Shown here in pieces: positions 7,099 to 14,405 of a stretch of DNA of 16,963 nt. Below the pieces are notes generated by a model. It saw nothing but the letters and a program-made list of their open reading frames with translations, was not told the DNA's origin and made no database searches. The position numbers were made by a program, and so were the translations under genes. The DNA lies in the NCBI GenBank assembly GCA_045577635.1, contig JAZNIS010000094.1, positions 1 through 16,963 of the forward strand, in the 5' to 3' direction. Source of the DNA: UBA6345 sp045577635 (GTDB lineage: Bacteria > Bacillota > Clostridia > Christensenellales > UBA1242). Position 1 is the first letter of the stretch, and each line of letters begins with the position of its first letter.

Positions 7099-7997
7099 TT
7101 TCTGTAAAGCTCTTTAAATAATAATTCACTTAATTTATCGTTGTTTTTTGCTTCAGCATATCTAAATTTACCATTAGGATTTGCTTTTAAATAAGTTTGA
7201 CCTGGAAAATCTGTAACATTTACTTCGGCATCACAAGTAATAAATTTATATGGCTTTGGATTAATTAAACAATAAACAGCCCCTTCATCATACATAGCAA
7301 TATATCTTGAATCAACTGCTTTTTCAGTAAATCCTTCAAGCATTTCAATAATCATACGGTGCATTGGGTGTGTTACTTCGTGTTCTTTTAATCTTGCTTG
7401 TAAAAGTTTTGTGTTTTCGCCTAATTGTTTAGGGAAGAATGTAACTTTTAAACCACTGTTAATAACTTCTTCAAGTGCATCAGGGTCGCAATAACAGTTA
7501 TATTCAGCATAAGGAGTAACATTACCTGTTCCATCAACACTTGCAATCATAGCATACACTTCTTTAATATGTTTTTTAATTTCAGGATATTTAGTAATTG
7601 CAACAGCTAAATTTGTGATTGGTCCTAATGTTACAACAGTAATTGGTTCTTTTGAATTTTCCAACACTTCTTTATAAGCAAGTGCAACATCCTCATAATC
7701 ACATTTGTAATTGTTTTTAGGTATAACAAATCCACCAACACCACTTTCACCAAAAACATCTGGACAACCTTCATATTTTCTTTTTAAAGGTTTACCATAA
7801 CCCTTTGCTGTTTTTATGTTTGATGAAAACATATTAACAAAATACAACATATTTTTTGTTGTGATATCAATATCAACATTTCCTGCTGTTGAGCAAACAA
7901 GTTTTACATCAATTTTAGGATTTCTAATAGCCATTAATGTTGCATGAATATCACCATTACCTGGATCAATATCAATAATTACAGGAATTTTTTTCAT
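7095..7997 (-). CDS. Divergent nucleoside hydrolase (IunH superfamily)
   Basis: The 300-aa protein has the fold signatures of inosine-uridine nucleoside N-ribohydrolases: the N-terminal metal loop IIDIDPGNGD (7-16), VTLGPITNLA (122-131) and YAEYNCYCDPDA (163-174). Two active-site positions differ from the canonical enzyme. The loop reads DPGNGD where DPGxDD is usual, so the first of the paired aspartates is Gly15. The C-terminal HD pair, whose His assists the leaving base, is Tyr236-Asp237 in MYDEGAVY. It may act on other ribosides, or be weakly active. It is the last gene of the mrnC-to-here operon: its GGAG site and start lie 15 bases after the recR stop, and the bidirectional terminator at 7064-7098 closes the unit. 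The superfamily is clear; the reaction is uncertain. Confidence 0.8.
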   Translation of the reverse strand: MKKIPVIIDIDPGNGDIHATLMAIRNPKIDVKLVCSTAGNVDIDITTKNMLYFVNMFSSNIKTAKGYGKPLKRKYEGCPDVFGESGVGGFVIPKNNYKCDYEDVALAYKEVLENSKEPITVVTLGPITNLAVAITKYPEIKKHIKEVYAMIASVDGTGNVTPYAEYNCYCDPDALEEVINSGLKVTFFPKQLGENTKLLQARLKEHEVTHPMHRMIIEMLEGFTEKAVDSRYIAMYDEGAVYCLINPKPYKFITCDAEVNVTDFPGQTYLKANPNGKFRYAEAKNNDKLSELLFKELYRK

Positions 7998-8012
7998 AAG
8001 TTTATATCTCCA

Positions 8013-8606
8013 TTACATTTCTTTTCTATCTGCAATTGCCTTGCTTAAAGTAACCTCATCGGCATATTGCAAAGCACTACCCATACTAATTCCTTGAGCA
8101 ATGCGAGTAACTTTTATGTTTAAAGGTTTTAATATTTGAGCAATATAACTTGCTGTAACTTCACCTTCAACATCTGGGTTTGTAGCAACAATAACTTCTT
8201 TAATTTCACCACTGCCTACCCTTGTAACAAGTTCTTTAATTTTTATATCGTTAGGACCCTTTCCTTCCAACGGATTTATTGTGCCATGTAAAACATGATA
8301 TAACCCCATATAATTTCTTGCCTTTTCAATGGCAACAACATCTTTTGGTTCTTTTACAACACAAATTGTATCGGACTTTCTAGTTTTACAAATTTCACAA
8401 ACATCATCATCGGTAAAGTTTCCACAAACACTACATAAATTAATTTTTGTTTTAACTTCCTTTAAACTATCAGCAAAAAATTTAACATCTTCATCTTTTA
8501 GTTCAATAATAGAATAAGCATATCGTTCAGCAGTTTTTCTGCCAACTCCTGGTAAATATGTGAAAGCAGTTATAAGTTTTTCCATGCTTTCAATGTTATC
8601 TTTCAT
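8013..8606 (-). CDS. recR: Recombination mediator protein RecR
   Basis: A 197-aa RecR, which acts with RecO/RecF to load RecA at gaps during recombinational repair. It shows, in order, the helix-hairpin-helix YLPGVGRKTAERYA (17-30), a four-cysteine zinc finger (C58, C61, C70, C73), the Toprim domain starting around ICVVKEPKDVVAIE (81-94) and containing ATNPDVEGEVTA (141-152), and the C-terminal IAQGISMGSALQYADEVTL Walker-B-like region. The ATG at 8606 is chosen: a TTG-initiated longer form is possible but would overlap ybaB, whereas 8606 lies one base after the ybaB stop and has GGTGG upstream. Order dnaX-ybaB-recR is the classic bacterial arrangement. Confidence 0.96.
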   Translation of the reverse strand: MKDNIESMEKLITAFTYLPGVGRKTAERYAYSIIELKDEDVKFFADSLKEVKTKINLCSVCGNFTDDDVCEICKTRKSDTICVVKEPKDVVAIEKARNYMGLYHVLHGTINPLEGKGPNDIKIKELVTRVGSGEIKEVIVATNPDVEGEVTASYIAQILKPLNIKVTRIAQGISMGSALQYADEVTLSKAIADRKEM

Positions 8607-8607
8607 A

Positions 8608-8940
8608 CTACATACCACCAAGTAGGTTTGGTTTTAATTCTTTTTCTAATTCATCAGCTTTTGCTAATGCTTCGTTAACACTTGCCAAAATCATATCTTC
8701 TAACATTTCAACATCATCAGGGTCAACAGCAGCTGGATTAATTTTAACAGAAGTTATTTTTTTACTACCTGTAACTTCAACGGTAACCATTCCGCCACCA
8801 CTAGAAGCTGTTAAAACGGTGCTTTCTAATTTTTCTTCTGCTTCTTGTTGTTTCTTTTGCATTTCTTCTTGCATTTTTTGAGCTTGTCTCATTAGGTTTT
8901 GCATATTAGCTCCACCCATACCACCAAATCCTTTATACAT
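8608..8940 (-). CDS. ybaB: YbaB/EbfC family nucleoid-associated protein
   Basis: A 110-aa small DNA-binding protein of the YbaB/EbfC family, a dimeric nucleoid-associated factor. The Gly/Met-rich start (MYKGFGGMGGANMQNLMRQA) leads into a long helix rich in Gln, Glu and Lys (about 15-40). The central sheet follows, with SGGGMVTVEVTGSKKITSVKI (about 47-67), and then the typical VDPDDVEMLEDMILASVNEAL segment. Length is normal. It has a good AAAGGAG site and sits 20 bases after dnaX and one base before recR, with which it is almost always linked. Confidence 0.95.
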   Translation of the reverse strand: MYKGFGGMGGANMQNLMRQAQKMQEEMQKKQQEAEEKLESTVLTASSGGGMVTVEVTGSKKITSVKINPAAVDPDDVEMLEDMILASVNEALAKADELEKELKPNLLGGM

Positions 8941-8960
8941 AACTAAATTCTCCTTTATTT

Positions 8961-10469
8961 TTATTTAATGGTAATATCATCACCAAATTTTTCTTTTAGT
9001 ATTTCTTCTATGCTTTTTTCAACTTTTTCTTCTTTATATTCAACTTTTACAGCATAACCAGATTTTATTTCGTTCATTGTTTTATTAAGTATTTTTAAGT
9101 TTTCTTCTTTTGTAAGAGCTGTATATTCAGCTTCCTTTTTACTAATTAATGTTAAAGTATTTCCGCTTAAATTAAAGTTTGTGTTTTCGCCCAATAAGGC
9201 AATTAACATAATTTCATTTTGCTTTCTTAAACTTACTAATAATTTACCAAACAAGGTTTTATCATCAGCTTGTTCAGTTGGATTATTTAAAACCACTTCT
9301 GGAATTGTTGCAACTGTTGCATTCATTGTTTGTGGTTTTTTTGCTTCTAGTGCTTCAACTCTTTTTTCTAAACTAACATAGTTTTTAATTTCGTCACACA
9401 AATTTAAACTTGCAACTTCTAACACTATTCTTGGATTAGTTGTTAACCTAAATTCGTTATCTAGTGCCGAATAATTTTTTAATGCTTTTAAAATAATATC
9501 GGTGCTAACAGAGTTTGCTTGTTCTTTTAGTTTTTCAACAAAAGTTTCTGGATACTTTAAAATTTCATTAAAGTTTTCACAGGTTTTCACAACTGCTAAA
9601 TCTCTAAAATATCCAGCTAGGTCTTTTGCTATTTGTGCAATGTTTTTACCCTTTTCAATAATAACATTAAGTTCATTAAGTAAATTATGCACATCACCCT
9701 TTAAAATATGTCCTGCCAAACTATTAAGTGCTGTTTTATCTATTGCACCAACAGCTGTTAAAACTGCTTCGTAGGTAATATTTTTATTTGTGTAGGCAAC
9801 ACACATATCTGCAATTGAAAGAGTGTCTCTAACACTACCTTCGCCTAATCTAGCAATTAAACTTACCGAACTATCATCATATTTAATTTTAGAATCATCA
9901 AAAATTCGTTTTAAATGATTTTCTAAATCGGTTAAACCAACAAGTTTAAAATCAAACCTTAAACATCTACTTAAAATGGTTGCTGGTAATTTTTGAACTT
10001 CGGTTGTAGCTAAAATAAACACAACATGTTTAGGTGGTTCTTCCAATGTTTTTAATAAAGCATTAAAAGCAGAATCGGTTAACATATGTACTTCATCAAT
10101 AATATAAACCTTATACTTTCCGTTAACAGGTGGATATTTAACCTTTTCCCTTAATTCCCTAATTTCATCAACACGGTTGTTACTAGCAGCATCAATTTCC
10201 AAAATATCTAAATTGCTTGGGTCGTTTAATGCAACACAAGTTGCACATTTTCCACAAGGACTGCCGTTTACAGGATTTTCGCAGTTAATACTTTTAGCAA
10301 AAATTTTTGCAATACTTGTTTTACCTGTTCCCCTGGTTCCACAAAACAAATAAGCATGTGAAATAGCATCGTTTTTAATTTGATTTTTTAAACTGGTTGT
10401 AATGTGTTCTTGCCCAACAACTCCGTCAAAACTAGTTGGCCTATACTTACGGTATAATGCTAAATACAT
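8961..10469 (-). CDS. dnaX: DNA polymerase III subunit gamma/tau
   Basis: A 502-aa clamp-loader ATPase. It shows YRKYRPTSFDGVVGQ at the N-terminus, Walker A GTRGTGKTS (44-52), a zinc module with C63, C72, C75 and C78, Walker B IIDEVHML (123-130), the sensor region LEEPPKHVVFILATTE and LSRCLRFDF (166-174), and domain III up to about 360. The remaining C-terminal part is poorly conserved, as in other tau proteins; the total is somewhat shorter than many Bacillota DnaX. I did not find an obvious slippery site that would generate a short gamma form, but did not look base by base. The AGGAGAG site lies inside the last codons of the sigma gene, whose stop is one base before this ATG. Confidence 0.97.
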   Translation of the reverse strand: MYLALYRKYRPTSFDGVVGQEHITTSLKNQIKNDAISHAYLFCGTRGTGKTSIAKIFAKSINCENPVNGSPCGKCATCVALNDPSNLDILEIDAASNNRVDEIRELREKVKYPPVNGKYKVYIIDEVHMLTDSAFNALLKTLEEPPKHVVFILATTEVQKLPATILSRCLRFDFKLVGLTDLENHLKRIFDDSKIKYDDSSVSLIARLGEGSVRDTLSIADMCVAYTNKNITYEAVLTAVGAIDKTALNSLAGHILKGDVHNLLNELNVIIEKGKNIAQIAKDLAGYFRDLAVVKTCENFNEILKYPETFVEKLKEQANSVSTDIILKALKNYSALDNEFRLTTNPRIVLEVASLNLCDEIKNYVSLEKRVEALEAKKPQTMNATVATIPEVVLNNPTEQADDKTLFGKLLVSLRKQNEIMLIALLGENTNFNLSGNTLTLISKKEAEYTALTKEENLKILNKTMNEIKSGYAVKVEYKEEKVEKSIEEILKEKFGDDITIK

Positions 10470-10470
10470 A

Positions 10471-11076
10471 TTAACTTCTCTCCTTTAAAAATTGTAGTTT
10501 GTTTTTAATTCGGTTAAGTGCATTATCAACACTTTTTGGTGTTGCATCAATAGCAGCAGCAATATCATTATAATTTAAACCTTTTAGGTAAAGTTTTAAA
10601 ACTTTTAGTTCGTAATCCGACAACACTTTTTTTATTTCGCGAGCAATATCTTTTGTTCCTTCATCACTTAAAATTAAATTTTCAGGCGATTGTTTGTTAG
10701 ACGGAACTAAAAACATTACACCGTCATCTTCATCATCGTAACTAACAAATCCTTGATTGTTTAATGTAAATGACTGATTCAACATTGAATTTTTTAATGA
10801 ACTATCACTTTTTATCGCATTAATAACATTATGTTCAATTAAAGTTTTTGCATATGCAGAAAAACTTACATGTTTTGATTCATCATAAGTACCAATGGCT
10901 TTATATAAAGCAATCATTCCTTCCTGATTTAAGTCATCTTGATCGCCACCAACCAAAAAGTAATGTCTGGCAACAGAACTAACTAATTGTTTATAGTTAT
11001 TTAGCAGTTGTTCGCTAGCTTGAGCATCACCATTTTTTGCTAGTTTTATTAAATTATCTTCCGATAACTTATCCAA
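10471..11076 (-). CDS. sigH: Sigma-70 family factor, SigH-like
   Basis: A 201-aa sigma factor. Region 2 covers about 15-90: LLNNYKQLVSSVAR, DQDDLNQEGMIALYKAIGTYD (the core-binding and -10 helix) and FSAYAKTLIEHNVINAIKS. A variable linker follows, and region 4 is a helix-turn-helix at about 150-195 (LSDYELKVLKLYLKGLNYNDIAAAI, then KSVDNALNRIKNKL). Length, region 2 pattern and position behind rlmB match SigH, the early-stationary/sporulation sigma of Bacillota, so the symbol is given with caution; I see no evidence here that the host sporulates. The start appears to be TTG: no ATG is close and AGGGGA lies about eight bases upstream, at the end of rlmB. Its own end carries the dnaX ribosome binding site. 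Confidence 0.85.
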   Translation of the reverse strand: MDKLSEDNLIKLAKNGDAQASEQLLNNYKQLVSSVARHYFLVGGDQDDLNQEGMIALYKAIGTYDESKHVSFSAYAKTLIEHNVINAIKSDSSLKNSMLNQSFTLNNQGFVSYDDEDDGVMFLVPSNKQSPENLILSDEGTKDIAREIKKVLSDYELKVLKLYLKGLNYNDIAAAIDATPKSVDNALNRIKNKLQFLKERS

Positions 11077-11081
11077 ATTGT

Positions 11082-11804
11082 TTATCCCCTTTGTCTTCTT
11101 ACTTCATATAAAACTATTCCGGTTGCAACACTTGCATTTAACGAATTAATTTTTCCGTATTGTGGAATAGTTACAATTCCATCACAAATTTTTAGGGTTA
11201 ATTTTCCTGTGCCCCTTCCTTCGCTACCAATTACAATAGCAACAGGACCTGTTAGGTTGCTTTTGCATAAATTTTCGCCACCCAATTCACAACCATAAAC
11301 CCAAACATTTTGTTTTTTAAGTTTTTCAATTTCGTTGTTAATATTGCTAACTTTTGCAACCTTTACATGTGTAGTTGCACCAGCACTTGTTTTAATAACT
11401 GTTTCATTAACCTGACATGCTCTGGTTTTTTCAATAATAACACCATGCACTCCCATACACTCACAGTTTCTTAAAATACTTCCTAAATTATGTGGGTCTT
11501 CAATACCATCTAAAATTAAAATAAATGGGTCTTCGCCACATTCCTTTGCATATTCCAAAATATCTTCGGTGCTAGAATACTTAAATTCGGTTGTGTAAGC
11601 AATAACTCCTTGATGATGTTTTGTTACACTTTCATTATTTAAAACATTTGCATTAACAAATTGAAATCTAATTTTTTTGTTTTTTAGCAAATCAATAAGT
11701 TCGTTAATAACACCATCTTTTAAGTTGTTTTGAATTAAAACCTTATCAATAGTTGAACCCTTTAAAATAAGCTCTCTAACTGCATTTCTGCCTTCAACTT
11801 TCAT
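11082..11804 (-). CDS. rlmB: 23S rRNA (guanosine-2'-O-)-methyltransferase RlmB / TrmH-family SPOUT protein
   Basis: A 240-aa SPOUT methyltransferase expected to methylate the ribose of a guanosine in 23S rRNA domain V. The N-terminal substrate-binding domain starts VEGRNAVRELI (3-13) and includes TKHHQGVIA (61-69). The knotted catalytic domain has all three motifs: IEDPHNLGSILRN (101-113), AIVIGSEGRG (189-198) and IPQYGKINSLNASVA (213-227). Its ATG overlaps the mrnC stop by one base (TAATG) with AAAGGAG upstream, so translation is probably coupled. The order mrnC-rlmB-sigH is common in Bacillota, often with yacP between, which is missing here. Confidence 0.93.
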   Translation of the reverse strand: MKVEGRNAVRELILKGSTIDKVLIQNNLKDGVINELIDLLKNKKIRFQFVNANVLNNESVTKHHQGVIAYTTEFKYSSTEDILEYAKECGEDPFILILDGIEDPHNLGSILRNCECMGVHGVIIEKTRACQVNETVIKTSAGATTHVKVAKVSNINNEIEKLKKQNVWVYGCELGGENLCKSNLTGPVAIVIGSEGRGTGKLTLKICDGIVTIPQYGKINSLNASVATGIVLYEVRRQRG

Positions 11805-12217
11805 TAATTTTCTCCTTTAACGGAAATATTTAAAATTTGATTTAATCTTTCATAGTTGCCAATTAAATATAAATAACCAACCAAAGCTTCAAACCCTGTT
11901 GCTCTTTTATAATCAACAACAGTTGCATTTTTGGCAACGGAATGTGTTTTATAGTTTCTTGCTCTTTTAAAAATTGCAAGTTCTTCTTCGGTTAAAATTT
12001 GTAAAACCCTTTCAACAGCATCACTTTGCCCACCTGCTTTAACATATTCGTTTGCAAGGGTGTGCAGTTTTCCGCTTTTAACATCAAACTTTTCAGCTAA
12101 CATTGTTCTAATAAACATGGTGTAAACACTATCACCAACAAAAGCCAAAACTTGTGGATTTAAGTTTTTGGCTTCCTGATTTGTTAAGTTTTTTAAATTA
12201 GTAAACATTTTATCCAT
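11804..12217 (-). CDS. mrnC: Mini-ribonuclease III
   Basis: A 137-aa RNase III catalytic domain without a double-stranded RNA-binding domain, the enzyme that matures the ends of 23S rRNA in Bacillota. NPQVLAFVGDSVYTMFIR (20-37) holds the catalytic Asp29, and ATGFEALVGYLYLIG (106-120) holds the second acidic residue, Glu110. SGKLHTLANEYVKA and ILTEEELAIFKRARNYK are typical of the family. The start has an AGGA site, and the gene opens the seven-gene operon, 19 bases downstream of a good promoter's -10. cysS, its usual upstream neighbour, is absent. Confidence 0.95.
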   Translation of the reverse strand: MDKMFTNLKNLTNQEAKNLNPQVLAFVGDSVYTMFIRTMLAEKFDVKSGKLHTLANEYVKAGGQSDAVERVLQILTEEELAIFKRARNYKTHSVAKNATVVDYKRATGFEALVGYLYLIGNYERLNQILNISVKGEN

Positions 12218-12235
12218 AATATTTTCCTAATTAAA

Positions 12236-12264
12236 AGTATATCACACCACCTTAAAGTTTCCAA
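12236..12264 (-). promoter_or_regulatory. Promoter of the mrnC-rlmB-sigH-dnaX-ybaB-recR-hydrolase operon
   Basis: On the minus strand TTGGAA (12264-12259), a 17-base spacer ending in TGA, and TATACT (12241-12236). The TGn just before the -10 makes it an extended -10 promoter. It is the only good promoter seen for the seven genes. Confidence 0.75.
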
Positions 12265-12317
12265 ACAAATACAAACTGCATAAACTTAAATTATTTATAT
12301 AAATTAAATAATATAAA

Positions 12318-12355
12318 CAAAAAACTGCCTTAATTTATTTAAGACAGCTTTGTTT
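12318..12355 (-). terminator. Rubrerythrin terminator
   Basis: On the minus strand CTGTCTTAA pairs with TTAAGGCAG (one U-G pair) and is followed by a T-rich run. It lies just past the stop at 12359. Confidence 0.85.
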
Positions 12356-12358
12356 TTA

Positions 12359-12955
12359 TTAAATAATAACATCTTTTGGTAAAACAAGTTCGCAAACCCC
12401 TTGCTTTGCTTCACACAATGGACAAACTTCCCAAGCTGTTTTACCCTTTCCCACATAACCACAGTTTGGACAATACCACAACTCGTCAACTTCGCTTTTA
12501 TATAGCATTTCTTTTTTAAACTTTTCATAAAGCTCCAAAAACACATCTCTATGTCTAATTTCAACAGCTCTAATATTTTCAAACAATTCAGCAATTTCGC
12601 TAAAACCCTCTTCGTTTGCAATTTCAGTAAATTCAGCATAAATTTCTGCTTCATCATTTTCATCTTCGGCAAGTAATTTTAAATTTTTTTCTAAATCCCA
12701 CTTTTCCTTAAACGGAAAACCTGCACAAACTTCCAAATTATTAACTTGTTTAAGTTCCACATCTTGAATTGCTGTGTAAAGCATTCTGGCATGGTTGAAT
12801 TCCTGATAAGCAATTTTATCAATGATTTGTGCAATAGCTTCATAACCATTATATCTAAATCCATATTCCACAAATTCATACCTTGTTCTTGCCTGACATT
12901 CTCCTGCATAAGCCCTTGCCAAATTTAAAATAGTTTTACTATCTTTTAGTTTCAT
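12359..12955 (-). CDS. rbr: Rubrerythrin
   Basis: A 198-aa rubrerythrin, a non-haem iron peroxidase that protects anaerobes from hydrogen peroxide. The ferritin-like four-helix bundle carries the iron ligands: NLARAYAGECQARTRY (11-26) with Glu19, AYQEFNHARMLY (49-60) with Glu52 and His55, the Glu-rich third helix (about 96-117), and VEIRHRDVFLELY (131-143) with Glu132 and His135. A C-terminal rubredoxin-like domain binds one iron through C162-x2-C165 and C178-x2-C181. The start at 12955 is preferred: a GGGGG run lies five bases before it, and the in-frame ATG at 12967 is directly ahead of that run. It is a single-gene unit between two terminators and a marker of an anaerobic life style. Confidence 0.95.
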   Translation of the reverse strand: MKLKDSKTILNLARAYAGECQARTRYEFVEYGFRYNGYEAIAQIIDKIAYQEFNHARMLYTAIQDVELKQVNNLEVCAGFPFKEKWDLEKNLKLLAEDENDEAEIYAEFTEIANEEGFSEIAELFENIRAVEIRHRDVFLELYEKFKKEMLYKSEVDELWYCPNCGYVGKGKTAWEVCPLCEAKQGVCELVLPKDVII

Positions 12956-13012
12956 ATTAACCCCCATAATTTTGTTTTTAATTAGTATGAAACCAAACCA
13001 AAATAAATATAC

Positions 13013-13041
13013 AAAAAAAGGACTTAACTTTAAGCCCTTTT
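13013..13041 (-). terminator. Terminator of the unknown 220-aa protein gene
   Basis: On the minus strand GGGCTTA pairs with TAAGTCC (one G-T pair) around AAGT, followed by seven T. It lies seven bases after the stop at 13048. Confidence 0.85.
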
Positions 13042-13047
13042 AATTTA

Positions 13048-13710
13048 TTATATTCTTCTTTCCATTATGTCTGTCATTTCTTGTTCAAAATCTCTATCTC
13101 TTTTCATAGTGTCAAACATAACTTGTTCGGGATCTAATCCAAGCATTTCAGCAATTTCAACAATAGTTGATTTTTGCACACCCCTTAAACTTTTACCATT
13201 TACCATATGGTTAGGAATTTTTACAACCATTTCAGTATTGTTTCTGCCTTTAAACACAACAATTTTTACCCAACCTAAATCCTGTGTTAAAACTTCATCG
13301 TCCGGAACATAAATTCCAACCCTTGATTTGTGTGGTGCAAGTGCAGGATTGTTAGTAACCATTCTTCTAATAATTTTATCTTTCGCACTAGCAGTAGACC
13401 TAATTTGTTCTACACCAGGAGCAGAATCAAAAACAGCAGATTCTTCTAGTTTTAAATGTTTTAATTCCGGGTCAGCCACAAATTCGTCAGCATGTTCGTA
13501 AATCATATCAGTAACCCCTAAATGAGTTAATGGTAGTGGATGCCTACAATCTAACACATCACCATCTGGCAAAACAAAAAACGAAAATTGTTTTTCCATA
13601 TAATCACCACAAATAACAGATTCAACTTGTTTAGAATCTAATGGTTTTAAACATTCTTTCTTTTTTTCTATTGATGCTAGTAGTGCCATATTCTCTTTTA
13701 ATGGATGCAT
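13048..13710 (-). CDS. Unrecognised 220-residue soluble protein
   Basis: I do not recognise this family. From the ATG at 13710 (GGAG six bases upstream; a longer TTG-started form to 13722 is possible) the protein is 220 aa, with no signal peptide or membrane helix. It starts MHPLKENMALLASIEKKKEC. The middle has FSFFVLPDGDVLDCRHP (about 43-59) and a DxxAPGVEQIRSTASAKDKIIRR segment. A beta-like block follows (SRVGIYVPDDEVLTQDLGWV, then KIVVFKGRNN), and the C-terminus is acidic/basic helical, ending KRDRDFEQEMTDIMERRI. It is less Lys/Asn-rich than most neighbours, which may point to a different origin or simply a conserved soluble fold. It has an excellent promoter (TTGAAA-17-TATAAT) and its own terminator, so it is probably expressed well as a single gene. 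Confidence 0.75.
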   Translation of the reverse strand: MHPLKENMALLASIEKKKECLKPLDSKQVESVICGDYMEKQFSFFVLPDGDVLDCRHPLPLTHLGVTDMIYEHADEFVADPELKHLKLEESAVFDSAPGVEQIRSTASAKDKIIRRMVTNNPALAPHKSRVGIYVPDDEVLTQDLGWVKIVVFKGRNNTEMVVKIPNHMVNGKSLRGVQKSTIVEIAEMLGLDPEQVMFDTMKRDRDFEQEMTDIMERRI

Positions 13711-13740
13711 AGTAAACTCCAAACATTTCTAATTTTACAT

Positions 13741-13769
13741 ATTATAACACGAATTTGTATGTTTTTCAA
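13741..13769 (-). promoter_or_regulatory. Strong promoter of the unknown 220-aa protein gene
   Basis: On the minus strand TTGAAA (13769-13764), a 17-base spacer and TATAAT (13746-13741), about 31 bases before the ATG at 13710. The rest of the 13747-13865 gap holds an isolated G-rich word GGTGGGGC (13771-13778) and the divergent plus-strand promoter. Confidence 0.85.
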
Positions 13770-13830
13770 GGTGGGGCAATATGTAAAGTTAGTTGAATTA
13801 CACAAACCTGTTTAGGATAATTTTATTTGC

Positions 13831-13859
13831 TTGATTTAATAATTTGTAACAAGTAAAAT
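13831..13859 (+). promoter_or_regulatory. Promoter placed to make a leaderless transcript
   Basis: TTGATT (13831-13836), a 17-base spacer and TAAAAT (13854-13859). The -10 ends only six bases before the ATG at 13866, so the expected transcription start falls on the start codon itself. Confidence 0.6.
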
Positions 13860-13865
13860 TGTGGT

Positions 13866-14378
13866 ATGGAAAAAGTTACAATTGTTATAAACGGAGTTGG
13901 TGGCTGCGGCAAGGACTCCTTAATAAGTGCCCTAAATGGAACTTACAAAGTTCACAATAAATCATCTATTGATCCTGTAAAGGAAGTTGCAACCCATTGT
14001 GGTTGGAGTGGCGATAAAACAGATAAATCCCGAAAATTTTTATCTGATTTAAAGCGACTTATGACAAACTATAATGAATATCCACTTCAATTTTTATTGA
14101 AAGAACAACAATATTTTATTGATGGCGATTTTGATTTAATGTTTGTTCATATTAGAGAGCCAGAAGAAATTGAAAAATTTTTAAAGCACTCATTAACAAA
14201 AACCTTAACCTTGTTAATTACTCCTAGGGCAGAACTTCAAGGAAAGGTTTACGGAAACACTTCTGATGACGATGTTGCAAACTATAATTACGATTTGGTT
14301 TTTTGCAACGATAAACCATTAGAACAAATTGTTCCGGAATTTATTGAGTTTATTTCAAATAAAGTTTTTAAAAAATAA
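13866..14378 (+). CDS. Small P-loop nucleotide kinase-like protein
   Basis: The 170-aa protein has a Walker A loop in INGVGGCGKDSL (8-19), followed by a KSSIDPVKEVA segment (32-42), the basic helix GDKTDKSRKFLSDLKRLM (49-66) and a strand VHIREPEEI (94-102). Near the end, YDLVFCND (142-149) resembles the base-contact strand of nucleoside monophosphate kinases. It fits small P-loop kinases such as the dNMP-kinase-like proteins of phages and bacteria; the substrate is unknown. Its P-loop (GxGGxGK) is similar to that of the kinase/ParB fusion at 540-1370, but the rest is not. There is no Shine-Dalgarno, and the promoter overlaps the expected leader, so leaderless initiation is likely. It converges with the reverse transcriptase gene on a shared terminator. 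Confidence 0.7.
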   Translation: MEKVTIVINGVGGCGKDSLISALNGTYKVHNKSSIDPVKEVATHCGWSGDKTDKSRKFLSDLKRLMTNYNEYPLQFLLKEQQYFIDGDFDLMFVHIREPEEIEKFLKHSLTKTLTLLITPRAELQGKVYGNTSDDDVANYNYDLVFCNDKPLEQIVPEFIEFISNKVFKK

Positions 14379-14405
14379 AGAAGAAGTTTTACTTCTTCTT
14401 TTTTT
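14377..14405. terminator. Bidirectional terminator between kinase-like gene and reverse transcriptase
   Basis: AAAGAAGAAGT (14377-14387) pairs perfectly with ACTTCTTCTTT (14391-14401) around TTT. It overlaps both stop codons, has a T run on the plus side and a usable T stretch on the minus side. Confidence 0.85.

Noticed and set aside
8961..10469. Programmed frameshift producing a short gamma form of DnaX
   Set aside because: I saw no obvious slippery heptamer with a downstream hairpin; the frame is open for 502 codons and many Bacillota do not need one.
12304..12672. 122-aa open frame on the minus strand
   Set aside because: It is an out-of-frame shadow of the rubrerythrin gene, runs through its terminator and has no ribosome binding site or recognisable sequence.
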